DNA of 64,000 nucleotides from assembly GCA_914767715.1 (NCBI GenBank), contig OU612070.1, positions 23,240,025-23,304,024 on the forward strand, written 5' to 3'. A model generated the notes under the pieces. It saw only the letters and a list, made by a program, of their open reading frames with translations. It was not told the DNA's origin and did not search any database. This stretch comes from Membranipora membranacea (lineage: Eukaryota; Bryozoa; Gymnolaemata; Cheilostomatida; Membraniporidae). Position numbers and translations under genes: made by a program. Of this stretch, positions 11,060 through 21,083 are shown in pieces (the stretch's first letter is position 1; each line of letters opens with the position of its first letter).

Positions 11060-12659
11060 TTAGGGTTTGTGGAGGGTTTTTGAGAGGAAGAAAGATAAGA
11101 TAGCCTGTAGATTCTCTTGCTCCACTTGACTATGTAAACAGTGTGATGGAACATTAAATACTTCTGGGTCTTTGATTCCGTCGGTGATGTTACCATACTG
11201 CATGAAGACAATCTGCGAGTCTGTAAAACAATACCAAAAAAAACTGAAGACTGAGCCATGTGCACAGAATGACTGAAATCCAATAATGTGAAAAATAACA
11301 GTTTAGATTATTTGAACAAAATTTTATTTGTCATCTTTGTCATACTGCAGGCACCTGCAAGCAAATGGGTGTGATGATTCCATTTAAGATTATTTTTGCA
11401 TCACAAATTATTTGTCATCTTTGTCATTCTGTTGCGGCCTGAACCCTAATGTTATGTGCGTGCATGGAATTGTTTTATGGTTGCATATACTCCAAATCTA
11501 TCAATTATTCACTAGATCAAAAGACGAATTTATGAAAGACAAATAGTGCAGTATCTTGTTTAGATAAATTGACCTAGCCGAGTACTTACTTCCTTCCCAT
11601 TTTTGGCGAATAGTCGCTGAAACCATCTCAAAATCATCTCTGAACATAGTCATACTTATTGTCTCCCCGTACAGAGCAGAGGCGTATGTGTCGATCATTC
11701 TCTTGCCTAACATGAGTGACTCGGAATGCGTGAGTGTAGCTGTAATATATATATCGCAAATAATTAATCGATATTTTTTTATATTTTTAGAGTGACTATA
11801 ATGATTTTCAATGAATTTATTGGCAATACACAGAATTGTAGATTTGGTGATACTTTCAACTGCACAGGCCTCTGGTTTTTGGCACAATGAGTTCAACATT
11901 ATATTCATTTATTTCGATATAGTTTTATAGTATATATTTACCGGAGTCATTACAGAGCTGAATAAATGGAGGTGAGTCAGTCGAGATCTTGGTCTTCGAA
12001 CATAACTTCAGCATCGGAATCTCCAAGTATTCGATCATCTACAGAAAAAAAGAAAATAAAGTTAAATGCCATGAGTGAAAGGATAGAAATAGATGTTGAA
12101 TGCAATTTTTAGCCAGTTTTAAGTCCCAATGTGGACTTAAAACTTTCACATTCCTCCTTCTTTTGAATATTTTAATTACGTTATGACTGTTGCTTCCGGC
12201 AAGAAGTTGCTCAAGTTTCCGACTTCATACAGAGAAAAATATTAAATAAATTTAAATCTAAAAAACAAATTTTTTTCTTACTCAGCATTTCTAATATAGA
12301 GTGAAAACTAAAAAAGGTTCTCTCTCGTATTATTTAGAGCAGTGATAAAGAATTCAGAATTTTTAAAGTAAAAACTCCATAATAACCTGGTCGAAATCTC
12401 TGTAGTAGTTTACATCCACAATGTTTGAGCTCGAGTAATGAAGATGTTGGTGAAATGTCTCCTTTTTGTTCTTATAGTCTGTAGCTGTTTCCATGGTAAC
12501 CGGAGTGCTGACAGCCACTCCAAGCAGATCAATCATCATAGAGCCAACCACTGAGGCCTCCCATTGGAGAGGTAAACATTTTTGACTCGCGTTAGAGTCA
12601 CTTTGCGCAAATGCTGAAACAACAGCTATCAGCCCAACCATTTGAATTAGAAAACCCAT
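11060..12659 (-). CDS. Ependymin-related secreted protein, copy B (4 coding exons)
   Basis: Minus-strand exons 12659-12387, 12038-11942, 11739-11590, 11220-11060 give 226 aa with intron phases 0, 1, 1. The frame is open back to a Met at 12728, but I start at 12659: that Met begins a signal peptide aligned with copy A (MGFLIQMVGLIAVVSAFAQ), and a TATA box at 12742-12748 would place transcription start near 12715, downstream of the earlier Met. Cysteines lie in QKCLPLQWEA, KLCSK, QLCND and HCLHS. QYGNITDGIKDPEVF in exon 4 is very close to the vertebrate GIKDPSVF block, and NIT is a possible glycosylation site. Each exon has the same length as in copy A. This copy is the most typical of the family. 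Confidence 0.88.
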
Positions 12660-12741
12660 TTTTATTTCAATTTTTGTACTGTAGATACTGCTCCCCTCCA
12701 ATACAGTGGTGAATACTGGGCTCGGCATTTTAGGAGACGCC

Positions 12742-12748
12742 TTTTATA
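12742..12748 (-). promoter_or_regulatory. TATA box of ependymin-related copy B
   Basis: TATAAAA on the minus strand within GGTATAAAAGGC, 83 bases upstream of the chosen start codon. Initiation about 30 bases downstream would give a 5' leader of about 55 bases with no intervening start codon. Confidence 0.7.
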
Positions 12749-13289
12749 CCCAAACCTAGATACCATAATAATGACGGTGTCCACTTTCTAATTATCATGT
12801 CCTTTGACCATGTTTTGTCCTGAGCTATAATCTCATGTCCCAGATATCCAACTCTTACACCATAAAATCTAAACCATTGAGCTTAATGTTTTTAAGGTTC
12901 GGGGTCTCAGGCTAGGGGTCTTAAACTAGAACAAGGCAAGCAAGGAAGCAAGCGTGTATTCAGATGGACGCAGCATGACTACGCAGTTTTGCTTGCTTGG
13001 GTTCGGGAAAGTTGGGCTTATTTTCTTATAATGATCCATTGACTGGCATTGGATTAACCTCAGTACGTTTCAGGATAACCTCAAACGACAAAATTGGGAT
13101 TAAATTCTAAAAGAAACCTACTATACCTTCATGTTTGTTAGAGATAGAGTTGAAGGTTGAAGGTAAATATGGGTAGGCATATACACTGCTACAGAGGATG
13201 TCACTGACACAAAATTGACCTTGACAAGGGACAATAAGCACTTGGTTGATTTGATAGTAACACCTTTGTTTGATGTTTTCTGAGGGTAT

Positions 13290-13480
13290 AAGGTCAACAG
13301 TCAGTATTTATTATAAAGTTATCTGTAAATAAAAAATAAAAAGGATAACTCCTTGATTCAGGTTTAAGTATTTGCGATTTGAGGCTGAATATCATTGCCT
13401 TGGTATGTAACAATCACCGTTAAATGATCATGGAACCTCCATTTAAAACAAACCATCTTAACAGTAGTTGTTGTAACATA
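13290..13480. repeat. Repeat shared with 16180-16330 and 17395-17470
   Basis: The core TAAAGTTATCTGTA...GGATAACTCC(T/C)TGATTCAG recurs at 16211 and, in shorter form, at 17400, where it lies about 100 bases beyond the 3' end of ependymin-related copy C. AGTTATC and GATAACT form a short inverted repeat. Homology between the first two copies continues for over 100 bases (the GATTTGAGGCT block, then CCATTTA/CCGTTTA). It marks the duplicated 3' flank of the gene family. A similar core occurs at 53165. Confidence 0.7.
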
Positions 13481-13544
13481 AACTTTAAAATACTGGTCAT
13501 ATTAACTTTTCTGATGGTAGTTTGAAGTGGTTTGAAGCGGTCAT

Positions 13545-13640
13545 AGGCTGGTCACAGTAGGAAAAACGACTGAATGGTTCTTGGCTGATGTTGTCATCAG
13601 TGATGTTCTCTTACTGTATGAAGACAATATCAAGAACAAC
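13545..13640 (-). pseudogene. Dead last exon of a fourth ependymin-related gene
   Basis: On the minus strand this reads like exon 4 of copy C: ATTGTCTTCATACAGTAAGAGAACATCACTGATG matches the codons for IVFMQYGNITD with a stop codon replacing the Tyr. The homology continues through GAACCATTCA and ends near the position where copy C has its Cys. No exons 1-3 are visible next to it. Confidence 0.75.
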
Positions 13641-13879
13641 AAAAGACTTTTCCTCATGAAATTAGGCTACCCAGTTACAATGCAAGAAAGGGCAACCCTA
13701 CAATACTTTGCGTAGTAAGGAATATGGACATGTAAACAAAGTTCCCAAAAATGAACTTTGCTCTAAAATCCCATGGCTGTATATATTTTGTATTCTTTTA
13801 TTGGTGGACCACCCTGTGGAAAGTACCAAATATTGTTATGTGATGCTCTTAACCCTCAATTTAGTTGAGTTTTGTATGA

Positions 13880-14150
13880 AAATTAGCGATACTGAAGACA
13901 GTGCTCACCTTCGAATGAGAAATGGAGGACTAATATAAATTATTGATTAAAAATGTCCCAGATTTTCAGCACCAAGACTAATAAACATCCATTTGCGCAA
14001 CGCATGATATGTGACATAAGTGAGATAAAACAAGGCTAGTGCAAAATTTTGTTTTGTCGTCAAAAGGCAGCATTCACACTAAGCACGCAAACCTTCACAT
14101 TATTGACATTCTTTGCCATTATCAGCAGGCAAAGAGATTGATGAAATGTA
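13880..14150. repeat. Duplicated segment shared with 16729-17060 and 18740-18940
   Basis: Shared blocks include GCGATACTGA(A/T)GACAGTGCTC, GTCCCA(G/A)ATTTTCA, GTGAGATAAAACAAGG and CATTATCAGCAGGCAAAGAG. The third copy lies in intron 2 of ependymin-related copy C and shares CAAAACATCA, ATCAG.CAAAGC...GATAA.AAGGCAA and GGTTATTGAC. These segments are probably the remains of the same intron in decayed gene copies. Confidence 0.65.
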
Positions 14151-14159
14151 TGACATCAC

Positions 14160-14578
14160 GGCCAGTACTAAAAAGACAGCTATCATCCCAAGTCCCAACC
14201 AATATGATAAGATCATTGTTTTATGCTGGATCTCAACATACTCCTGCTGGGTAAATACTGAGCCCCACTATGTACGACCCTTGTATGCCCTCATGATAAC
14301 CCGATCAAACGGTCATCATGATGACGTAGTGTACTTGTCCAATGTCCAAGTTTTTGACGTCATAGCCAATAGCAGTGCCTATGACGAGAGTTCTATGCTA
14401 AAAAGACAGCTATCATCCTAACTATGATGATAAGAGATTTGTTTGGATGCTGGCTCTCAATATACTCCTACTGAATAAATACTGAGCCCCACTATGTATG
14501 ACCCTTGTATGCCCTCATGATAACCCGACCATCGCGTTTACATAGTCTACACGTCCAACGTCCACGTTTTTGTTATTA
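14160..14578. repeat. Imperfect tandem duplication of about 225 bp
   Basis: Both halves run from ACTAAAAAGACAGCTATCATCC (14167) or CTAAAAAGACAGCTATCATCC (14398), through TACTCCT.CTG..TAAATACTGAGCCCCACTATGTA, to CTCATGATAACCCGA and a following CACGT/GTCC block. The second half ends in TTTTTGTTATTATA, which also occurs upstream of ependymin-related copy A near 3717. Confidence 0.8.
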
Positions 14579-15967
14579 TAGTAAAGTGCGCTGAACTTCT
14601 ACATCATGTCGCAGTTATTCAACTATTATCATTAACGTGATATATCGCCTTTTCAGTTTCTCAGGAACAACTTGTCCCATCTCAAAAATTCCTTCACTGA
14701 CAGGTTGCCAGTTGTAGTCCGCTTATGTTTAATATCGCATAATTTTTATAAATTCTAACTTGATTAATTGCACATTAACTAAAATACATTGAAAATATAT
14801 AAGCAGCAAAGGGCAAAATGATGCAGTAAATTACGTTATGCAAAAGCGTGATGAAAATCTATTTAGTATTACATGCAAAGCACATTGTGTATAACAATGG
14901 ATCACGTTTTTGGGTGTTTGTTTAGCATCGAAAGAGAAATGTTTATGCTCATAACTTCGCAACTATTGAATTTATCATCGAACGCCACTGACAAAACCTC
15001 GGAAATACTCTCTAGTTTAACGGAAGCTAGTGTGTATAACACGTTCTTTAACCTATTTTCAGCTTTTTGGCTGGAGAGGGGTGCATGTTTTGGACCAAAT
15101 AAAGCTGGTTTAGCCACAAAAATCCCAATTACCATAGATGTTAAGCCATAATCAACAATCGCTTCGATCAAAACCTAGACAATCTCCTGCTGTTCATCAT
15201 GCTGACAACAAATTTGACTGACATCTTTCTGAGTTTCTGAAGTTTGGCTGAAAAATTATGACCTAAATTAGTTAAAATTTGGGTTATTATCTGTTACAGT
15301 TGTGACACCCAGGATCTTCAAGCTGGTAAGATTATTGATTGAAGTGACAGTACAAGACCAAAATGGTATAATAAATTGGAAATTTTAGTTTCTGCATTAT
15401 TGGGGTCGCATGTAATGAGGGGCCAGAAATGGCCCTAAAACTATTGCAAAAATCAATTACAAGTCTCGAAGACATGAGGCCTAAAATCATAAAGTCTCAC
15501 TAAAATGTCACTCCTCCAGTTAGTGCCATGCCTCCTCTATATGGTGAAAGCATAAACTAATCGAATACCTCAAAAACAAGGCACAGAGGGCTCAATTTAA
15601 AAAGGGCATTATTTGCCCAAAAATAAACTTCCAGAGGTCACTGCGACTCAACGTCAAATACTTGGGAGGTTTCAACTTTGAAAATAACTAATCACCAATA
15701 CAAAATTAAAAAGTTTTAAAAAGCGATATATCACGTTAACATCAAGTACAATGTTGGTTTTGCGAATGTAGGCATCAAGCAAGTATACAAACAAACAGCT
15801 GCTTGCCTTACAAATTTGAGCTGTGTTAGTATAATTCAAATTGTAGTTTACTGACTGGCAAAGGATAAGCTGTGCTGCGTTGCTTCAATCTTACTAAACC
15901 ATAATTGAAATGGCAGAAAAAAGAACATCTTCATAATTGTTTGTAATTCTATTTCTATTGGGGATTA
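14579..15967. other. Intergenic region without a recognised gene
   Basis: Overlapping 89- and 92-codon frames lie on opposite strands at 14873-15171. Neither has a recognisable domain, and I could not place either in a spliced gene. The rest is AT-rich with no tandem repeat. Confidence 0.4.
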
Positions 15968-15971
15968 GAGA

Positions 15972-16180
15972 TGTTGAGATGGCGCAATTGAGTAGCGCGC
16001 TTGGAGATTGGTGCTGCAGGAACCGAGGTTTCGAGTCCCACTGGGGGAGCATTCAAGGTTGATTGTTCCAGCCCCCAGCACAATCTTCAATGTTCAAACT
16101 AAGTTAATTTGAACAGTGAATACGGGAAGGTCCCTACACTGTTACATACCTAGAGATTAAGCTTGAAAGCTTTGATGGGT
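15972..16180 (+). mobile_element. tRNA-derived SINE
   Basis: An A-box-like TGGCGCAATTGAGTAGCGC at 15979 is followed by a B-box-like GGTTTCGAGTCCC at 16027, spaced as in a tRNA. The region then reads through a SINE-like body up to the duplicated repeat at 16180. It cannot be a working tRNA: the acceptor stem does not close. Confidence 0.7.
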
Positions 16181-17566
16181 TCTTAGAGTACAATAGTCAA
16201 TATTGTTATAAAGTTATCTGTACATGACAAATGAAAGGATAACTCCCTGATTCAGTTTTAAATAACTGAGATTTGAGGCTTAGATCATCATTGAATCTCC
16301 GTTTAGAACATATGCGCCTTTAGTTGTGAATTATTATTACAGAATTATTGTTATACTTGATGCTCTTAAAGTTCTGAGTGAAAAATGATATAAATAAGCT
16401 GGAAAGTTTTCAGAGAATGTGCAAAAAATTATGTTACCACTTATAGACGAATATGATGAAAGACTTTCCCAACTTAACATTGAGGAACTTAGTATACATC
16501 TAGATGTAGTGTGTCTTAAATATGTATCTAAAGTCTAATCCTACGACGATCACGTCTGCAGTGATTTACTGCAGCTGTCTCGGAAAGTTGGTTGTACAGC
16601 ATTCAATGATAAACTACTTTAAAAAAAATTTATTTATTTCCTTTCCTTCTGTTTTCATTTGTCATGATACATTGGTTGGTGAAGATAACAAAGTATATAT
16701 ATTTAAAAAAAAGAAGTTGCGGTTTGAATGAAAATAAGCGATACTGATGACAGTGCTCTCCATAGACAAAACTATGCCTATGGTGCTCTCCTTCAATATC
16801 ATGTCACACATCTAGGATTTCAAGAACACACTCTATCAATAATATAGTGGACTTAGATGTCCCAAATTTTCAATACCAAAACATCAATTTGTGAAATGCA
16901 TATTACATGGACTGAGTGAGATAAAACAAGGAAACAGCCCTCATGCATCATGTGTTATCAGCCAAAGCGCGGATAAAAAGGCAACAACCACATCCGGCAC
17001 GTTATCTTTCAAGTTATTGACTTTCAAGTCATTATCAGCAGGCAAAGAGGTTGATAAAATATGAAATGATGAAATTACATAGCCACAGCGACAGGAGTTC
17101 TATACTAAAAAGTCCAACATAATGCGCCAATGAAAACATAATAAACACGTGATGGAGAGCATCAAATAATAAATCAAGTGAAAAAAGCTAAACTGTATAG
17201 TTTTTGGGCGTTTTTGATCTTATAATCTGTGTGATTAAATCGTTTAATTCTTTTAATTGCTTCCATCAAGTTAATCGCAAGTAGTAACTTGATCAATTTG
17301 CAGCCCTTGTTAATATTAAATCAGTTGTTATCTTCAAAAATTTTGGAAGTTATGTTCAAAACTCCCCACATTCAAGGTCTATAATCCAAAACTATACAAA
17401 GTTATCTGTACTTGAAAAATGAAGGGATAACTCCTTGTCTATGTGTTTTTGTGTAATTGAGGTATAAAGGTTTCGTTGTATTAACTATTTATTTTTGGTC
17501 TATTGATTACGGGATCTATAGAAAGAACATCATTCATCTTTAATGATGAATGATATGACATAAAAT

Positions 17567-19985
17567 TTATAGAAATGGTCGAATAAGTTTTTCTGTAACA
17601 ATATATTGTAGAGTCTCGTGGCCTTCCATAGCCGCGTTACAATAGGAAGGTAGATTGAATGGCTCTGGGCCGATAACAGCATCAGTGATGTTCCCATACT
17701 GCATGAAGACAATCTGCGGAACTACAACAGACACAAAAATTTGTAATGCAGATCACTTATCAACACCGAACAAGACTGTGACTATAACTTTGAGAGATCT
17801 CGAGAGAATAAGACTCTCTTTGTCATACAATCCCTATGAACTTGAAAGAATGCATCGCATCCATTTTTGGAAAATTAAATTTTTTAAATCAGACTCAGCA
17901 CATCTTCTAGAGCGCAACATATCATACACTGACAGTCTGTTGTTCAGAAATGCTGAGAAGGAGTTGAGAGCATTTTTTTCAATTTTTGACAATGGTCAAA
18001 TTTACAAGGAGTGAAATATCTTTTAAAACCTTCCTAAATCTACATGAGCAATAAATTCCGTCTCGCATATCTGATTGAATGACTATCAAAAATTCCAAGT
18101 TAGAAGATTGTTATCAAAAATCCTGTAATGCAACAGTAAATTATTTCCAACAAAAGGGGTATCAAAAACCTCAAATGTCAAAACCAAGAGTTGATGCAGA
18201 AACATTGTTTTTACCCCTTAATACATTTTCACCACTGTTTTCCTTTTGTCTTAACCATTTCTTTCCTATGTTATGAAAAACATCTTTCTTTGGTATGATT
18301 GTTTGCCGAAAAAAAACGGTATAGCATATATACATAATATAAAAGATCTCATCAAATAGTCAGTACTTACTGCCTTGCCACTTCTGTTGTACAGTGGTAT
18401 GAACCATCTGGAAGTTATCTCTGAATACAGCGATCCTCATTGTCTCTCCATACTCTACAGAGGTGTACATATCGATCATACGATCACCCAGCATCAGGGA
18501 GTCTGTCAGTGTCAAACTCTCTAAAAATAGGATGTTACTCATACGTTCTGGGTTTGTTGTGGAGTAATTAAGTTATTATCTACGGATTTAACCACTCATT
18601 TCCTATAATAAATTAGCAAATTTGAAGGACAGCGTCAGCACCATGTAAATATATATATAAAAAGAATGAGTTGTCCCTGTGGCTTATTAATGTATTTTCT
18701 TAAGGTGTTGGTCTATTAAATATGATGGACTGCAATGATTTAAATACATTAAATCTTGTTCAAGGCTGCAAGGTCAAAAATTCAAAACATCAGTTGCGCA
18801 AAGTTCGATATGTGGGTTGCGCGACCAAGATAATGCGAGGCTGCAAACCTCAGACAGGATCACGTTTTATCAGTCAAAGCTCTGATAAGAAGGCAATGTC
18901 AATAAATCGGGTATCGATATAGAGGTTATTGACCCGGCCTAAATGGATCAAATGTTGATCATCAGAATAGTGCATTGACCTTGGACTTCGCCCACATCTA
19001 CCTGGACTCGAATTTTCTTGTTATAAACAGCCTAAAGTGAAAAGTTAAAAACTATGCCCTTACCAAAACCAATTTTTGCTCATTTTGTGAGCTTAATCAT
19101 CCTTGCCACTTCCAATATCTCTAGTTCTTCACACAGAAAGTCCCAGGATAAAAAAAAAAGCATTTTGCATCCTATGTTTAGGCAGGGGTAGAGCACAGTC
19201 AACATACTGAGAGTAAAATAATGTCCTCAAAATATGGTGGTGATCCTTTTTTTACATCATGTTTATTTGCAGTCTGAATAATTTCAGTGGTAAAATGTTT
19301 TCTAATGTTTTAATAGTTTGCTTCCACTTTTGATAAAAAAAAACTTTGGCAGATCAGATGATGTGAAAAACTTACTTGAATCGTTACACTGCTGAACAAA
19401 TGGTGCTGAGTTTGCTGTCAGGTTTCTCTTGGAGCAAAGTTTTAACAGAGGCACATCTATATACTCAACCATCTACAATGATTAAATGAACCCAGATGTG
19501 ATTTTAATGAAGTGACATATAAACCAGTGGGAGGAAATATGGCAATAAAGAATACCATTGAACCTGGAACGAAATTTTTTGATATAACAGGCATTGGGTT
19601 AACTTTATATGCAACCTTTTATATATCCCTCCGCCAGAATGGTAATGAAAAAATTGGTGGAAGAAAATGCATATTGCAAATAGGTAATTCTCATAGTTAT
19701 ATGCCCCAGTAAGAAGATTACCTGATTGTAGTCAGTGACCATGTTCATATCGACTTTCATATCTCCATGTACCGAGAGATGTTGGTGGAAGGCTTCTCTT
19801 TTTCCATGAAAGTCTGTAGCAGTTTCCATAGTTACAGGTAAGCTTATACCCATACCGAGGACATCCATGGCCATCGAGCCAACCACTTGGGCCTGCCATT
19901 GAACAGGCAAGCACTTGCTGCCTGATTCGCTGTACACTACGGCGATGCACACAACAAGAATCTGCAGGATTCTGAAGCTCTCCAT
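17567..19985 (-). CDS. Ependymin-related secreted protein, copy C (4 coding exons)
   Basis: Minus-strand exons 19985-19722, 19472-19376, 18520-18371, 17721-17567 give 221 aa with intron phases 0, 1, 1. Exons 2 and 3 keep the lengths 97 and 150 of copies A and B; exons 1 and 4 are shorter (264 and 155). The signal peptide is MESFRILQILVVCIAVVYS. Cysteines lie in SKCLPVQWQA, KLCSK, QQCND and SYCNAA. The exon 4 block is QYGNITDAVIGPEPF, so the GIKDP motif kept in copy B is lost here. A hairpin (ATCATTCATC/GATGAATGAT, 17529-17554) follows the stop codon by 12 bases. This is the most diverged copy and lacks the TATA box seen in copy B. The longer alternative frame at 19732-20103 is in the wrong frame and is not coding. 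Confidence 0.85.
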
Positions 19986-20103
19986 GATCAGCCAATAAAG
20001 TTTTAAAAAAAAGTTTACCAGAGCAGTCCTCGGGATTGTTAAAAAGGGATAGCTGACAAGGTGGGCAGGTGCACTTCAAGTAATGTCTGAAATTTATCTG
20101 CAT

Positions 20104-21083
20104 TTAATTTGCCTGATATCTTATCATATAATTCCAGGCATCAGTTCAGTGAAAGGTACAACTTGATGATTATGAAGATAACACAGGATAGACAAACATT
20201 GGAGGCATCCAAGGTTGTTATAATATGAGACGTACTGATATCTGTCCTCAGTCTGTCTGAGCAAAATAAGTAAACACTGCCATCTGTCAGTTGTACCCGT
20301 AATACCTTAGATTTAGCATCAAAATAATATTCTTCATCCTAAGAAACCAACCATGTGGTGATCAGATTACAACACTATAGGGAATGTGGTGTCTAATGAA
20401 ATGTCACTACCATCAACCCTGGTAAAGCCTTACCACAGTGGCCCCTTGGGTCTTTTTTTGTCGGGGCCTTATGAGCCACACTGACATCGAGATTACACAT
20501 TTAACATGTGTATCTCTGATCGTTAGAGTCAATTTAGTAGCAGTACCTAACATGTACCCACACCTTATTAGCAAAAATTGAACACGGGTCATCACACCTA
20601 ATTCCTTGTGATGATACTCTTGCTAAGTGAAGTAATGGCATCAATTCACTCCCTATCAAACAGAGATATACATGCAATAGTATATCACATGATCAGTGTG
20701 CCTTATGAGACTGAAAGTAGTCCTGTTATTGTCTTCCCTGATTCATTAATATACAGTGATTGCCCACAGAAAAAAATAAGGCAGACATGATTTAGGCTGC
20801 CCTGGTATGGTTTAAGCAACAACACATCATTTGTTTTATTATTTTATTCATCACATGAACGCTGAGCTCAGCCATTACATGACGAACGTTTTATTGAAAG
20901 ATAAAATAATAATGTAAAAAAAGGTTTTGTTCTCCATCAATCATCGGACATCAAGTACAAGCGGAACCTTTACAAGGTATCAACAGCACTTCAATACGAC
21001 GATACATCCAACAAACAATTCATCATCTCCGAATCGATTCGCACAACCAAGAATAAGAAGTAGTATGCATTTTGATCAGTAGG
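20104..21083. other. Intergenic between ependymin cluster and tubulin gene
   Basis: No exon recognised. The right end holds the 3' untranslated region of the minus-strand tubulin gene, with a possible poly(A) signal at 20843-20848. Confidence 0.5.
20843..20848 (-). promoter_or_regulatory. Candidate poly(A) signal of the alpha-tubulin gene
   Basis: AATAAA on the minus strand, about 236 bases after the stop codon at 21084-21086 and in the expected orientation. No transcript end is available to confirm it. Confidence 0.45.

Noticed and set aside
12660-12728. Earlier Met extending ependymin-related copy B by 23 residues
   Set aside because: The TATA box at 12742-12748 puts transcription start at or below this Met, and copy A aligns with the Met at 12659.
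14873-15171. Antisense pair of roughly 90-codon frames
   Set aside because: No domain, no splice-linked neighbours; mirror-image frames on both strands are typical of chance.
15972-16050. Possible functional tRNA gene
   Set aside because: A and B boxes are present but the acceptor and anticodon stems do not pair; it is a SINE head.
19732-20103. 123-codon minus-strand frame overlapping ependymin copy C exon 1
   Set aside because: Shadow frame of the real exon; the overlapping frame carries the signal peptide and family cysteines.
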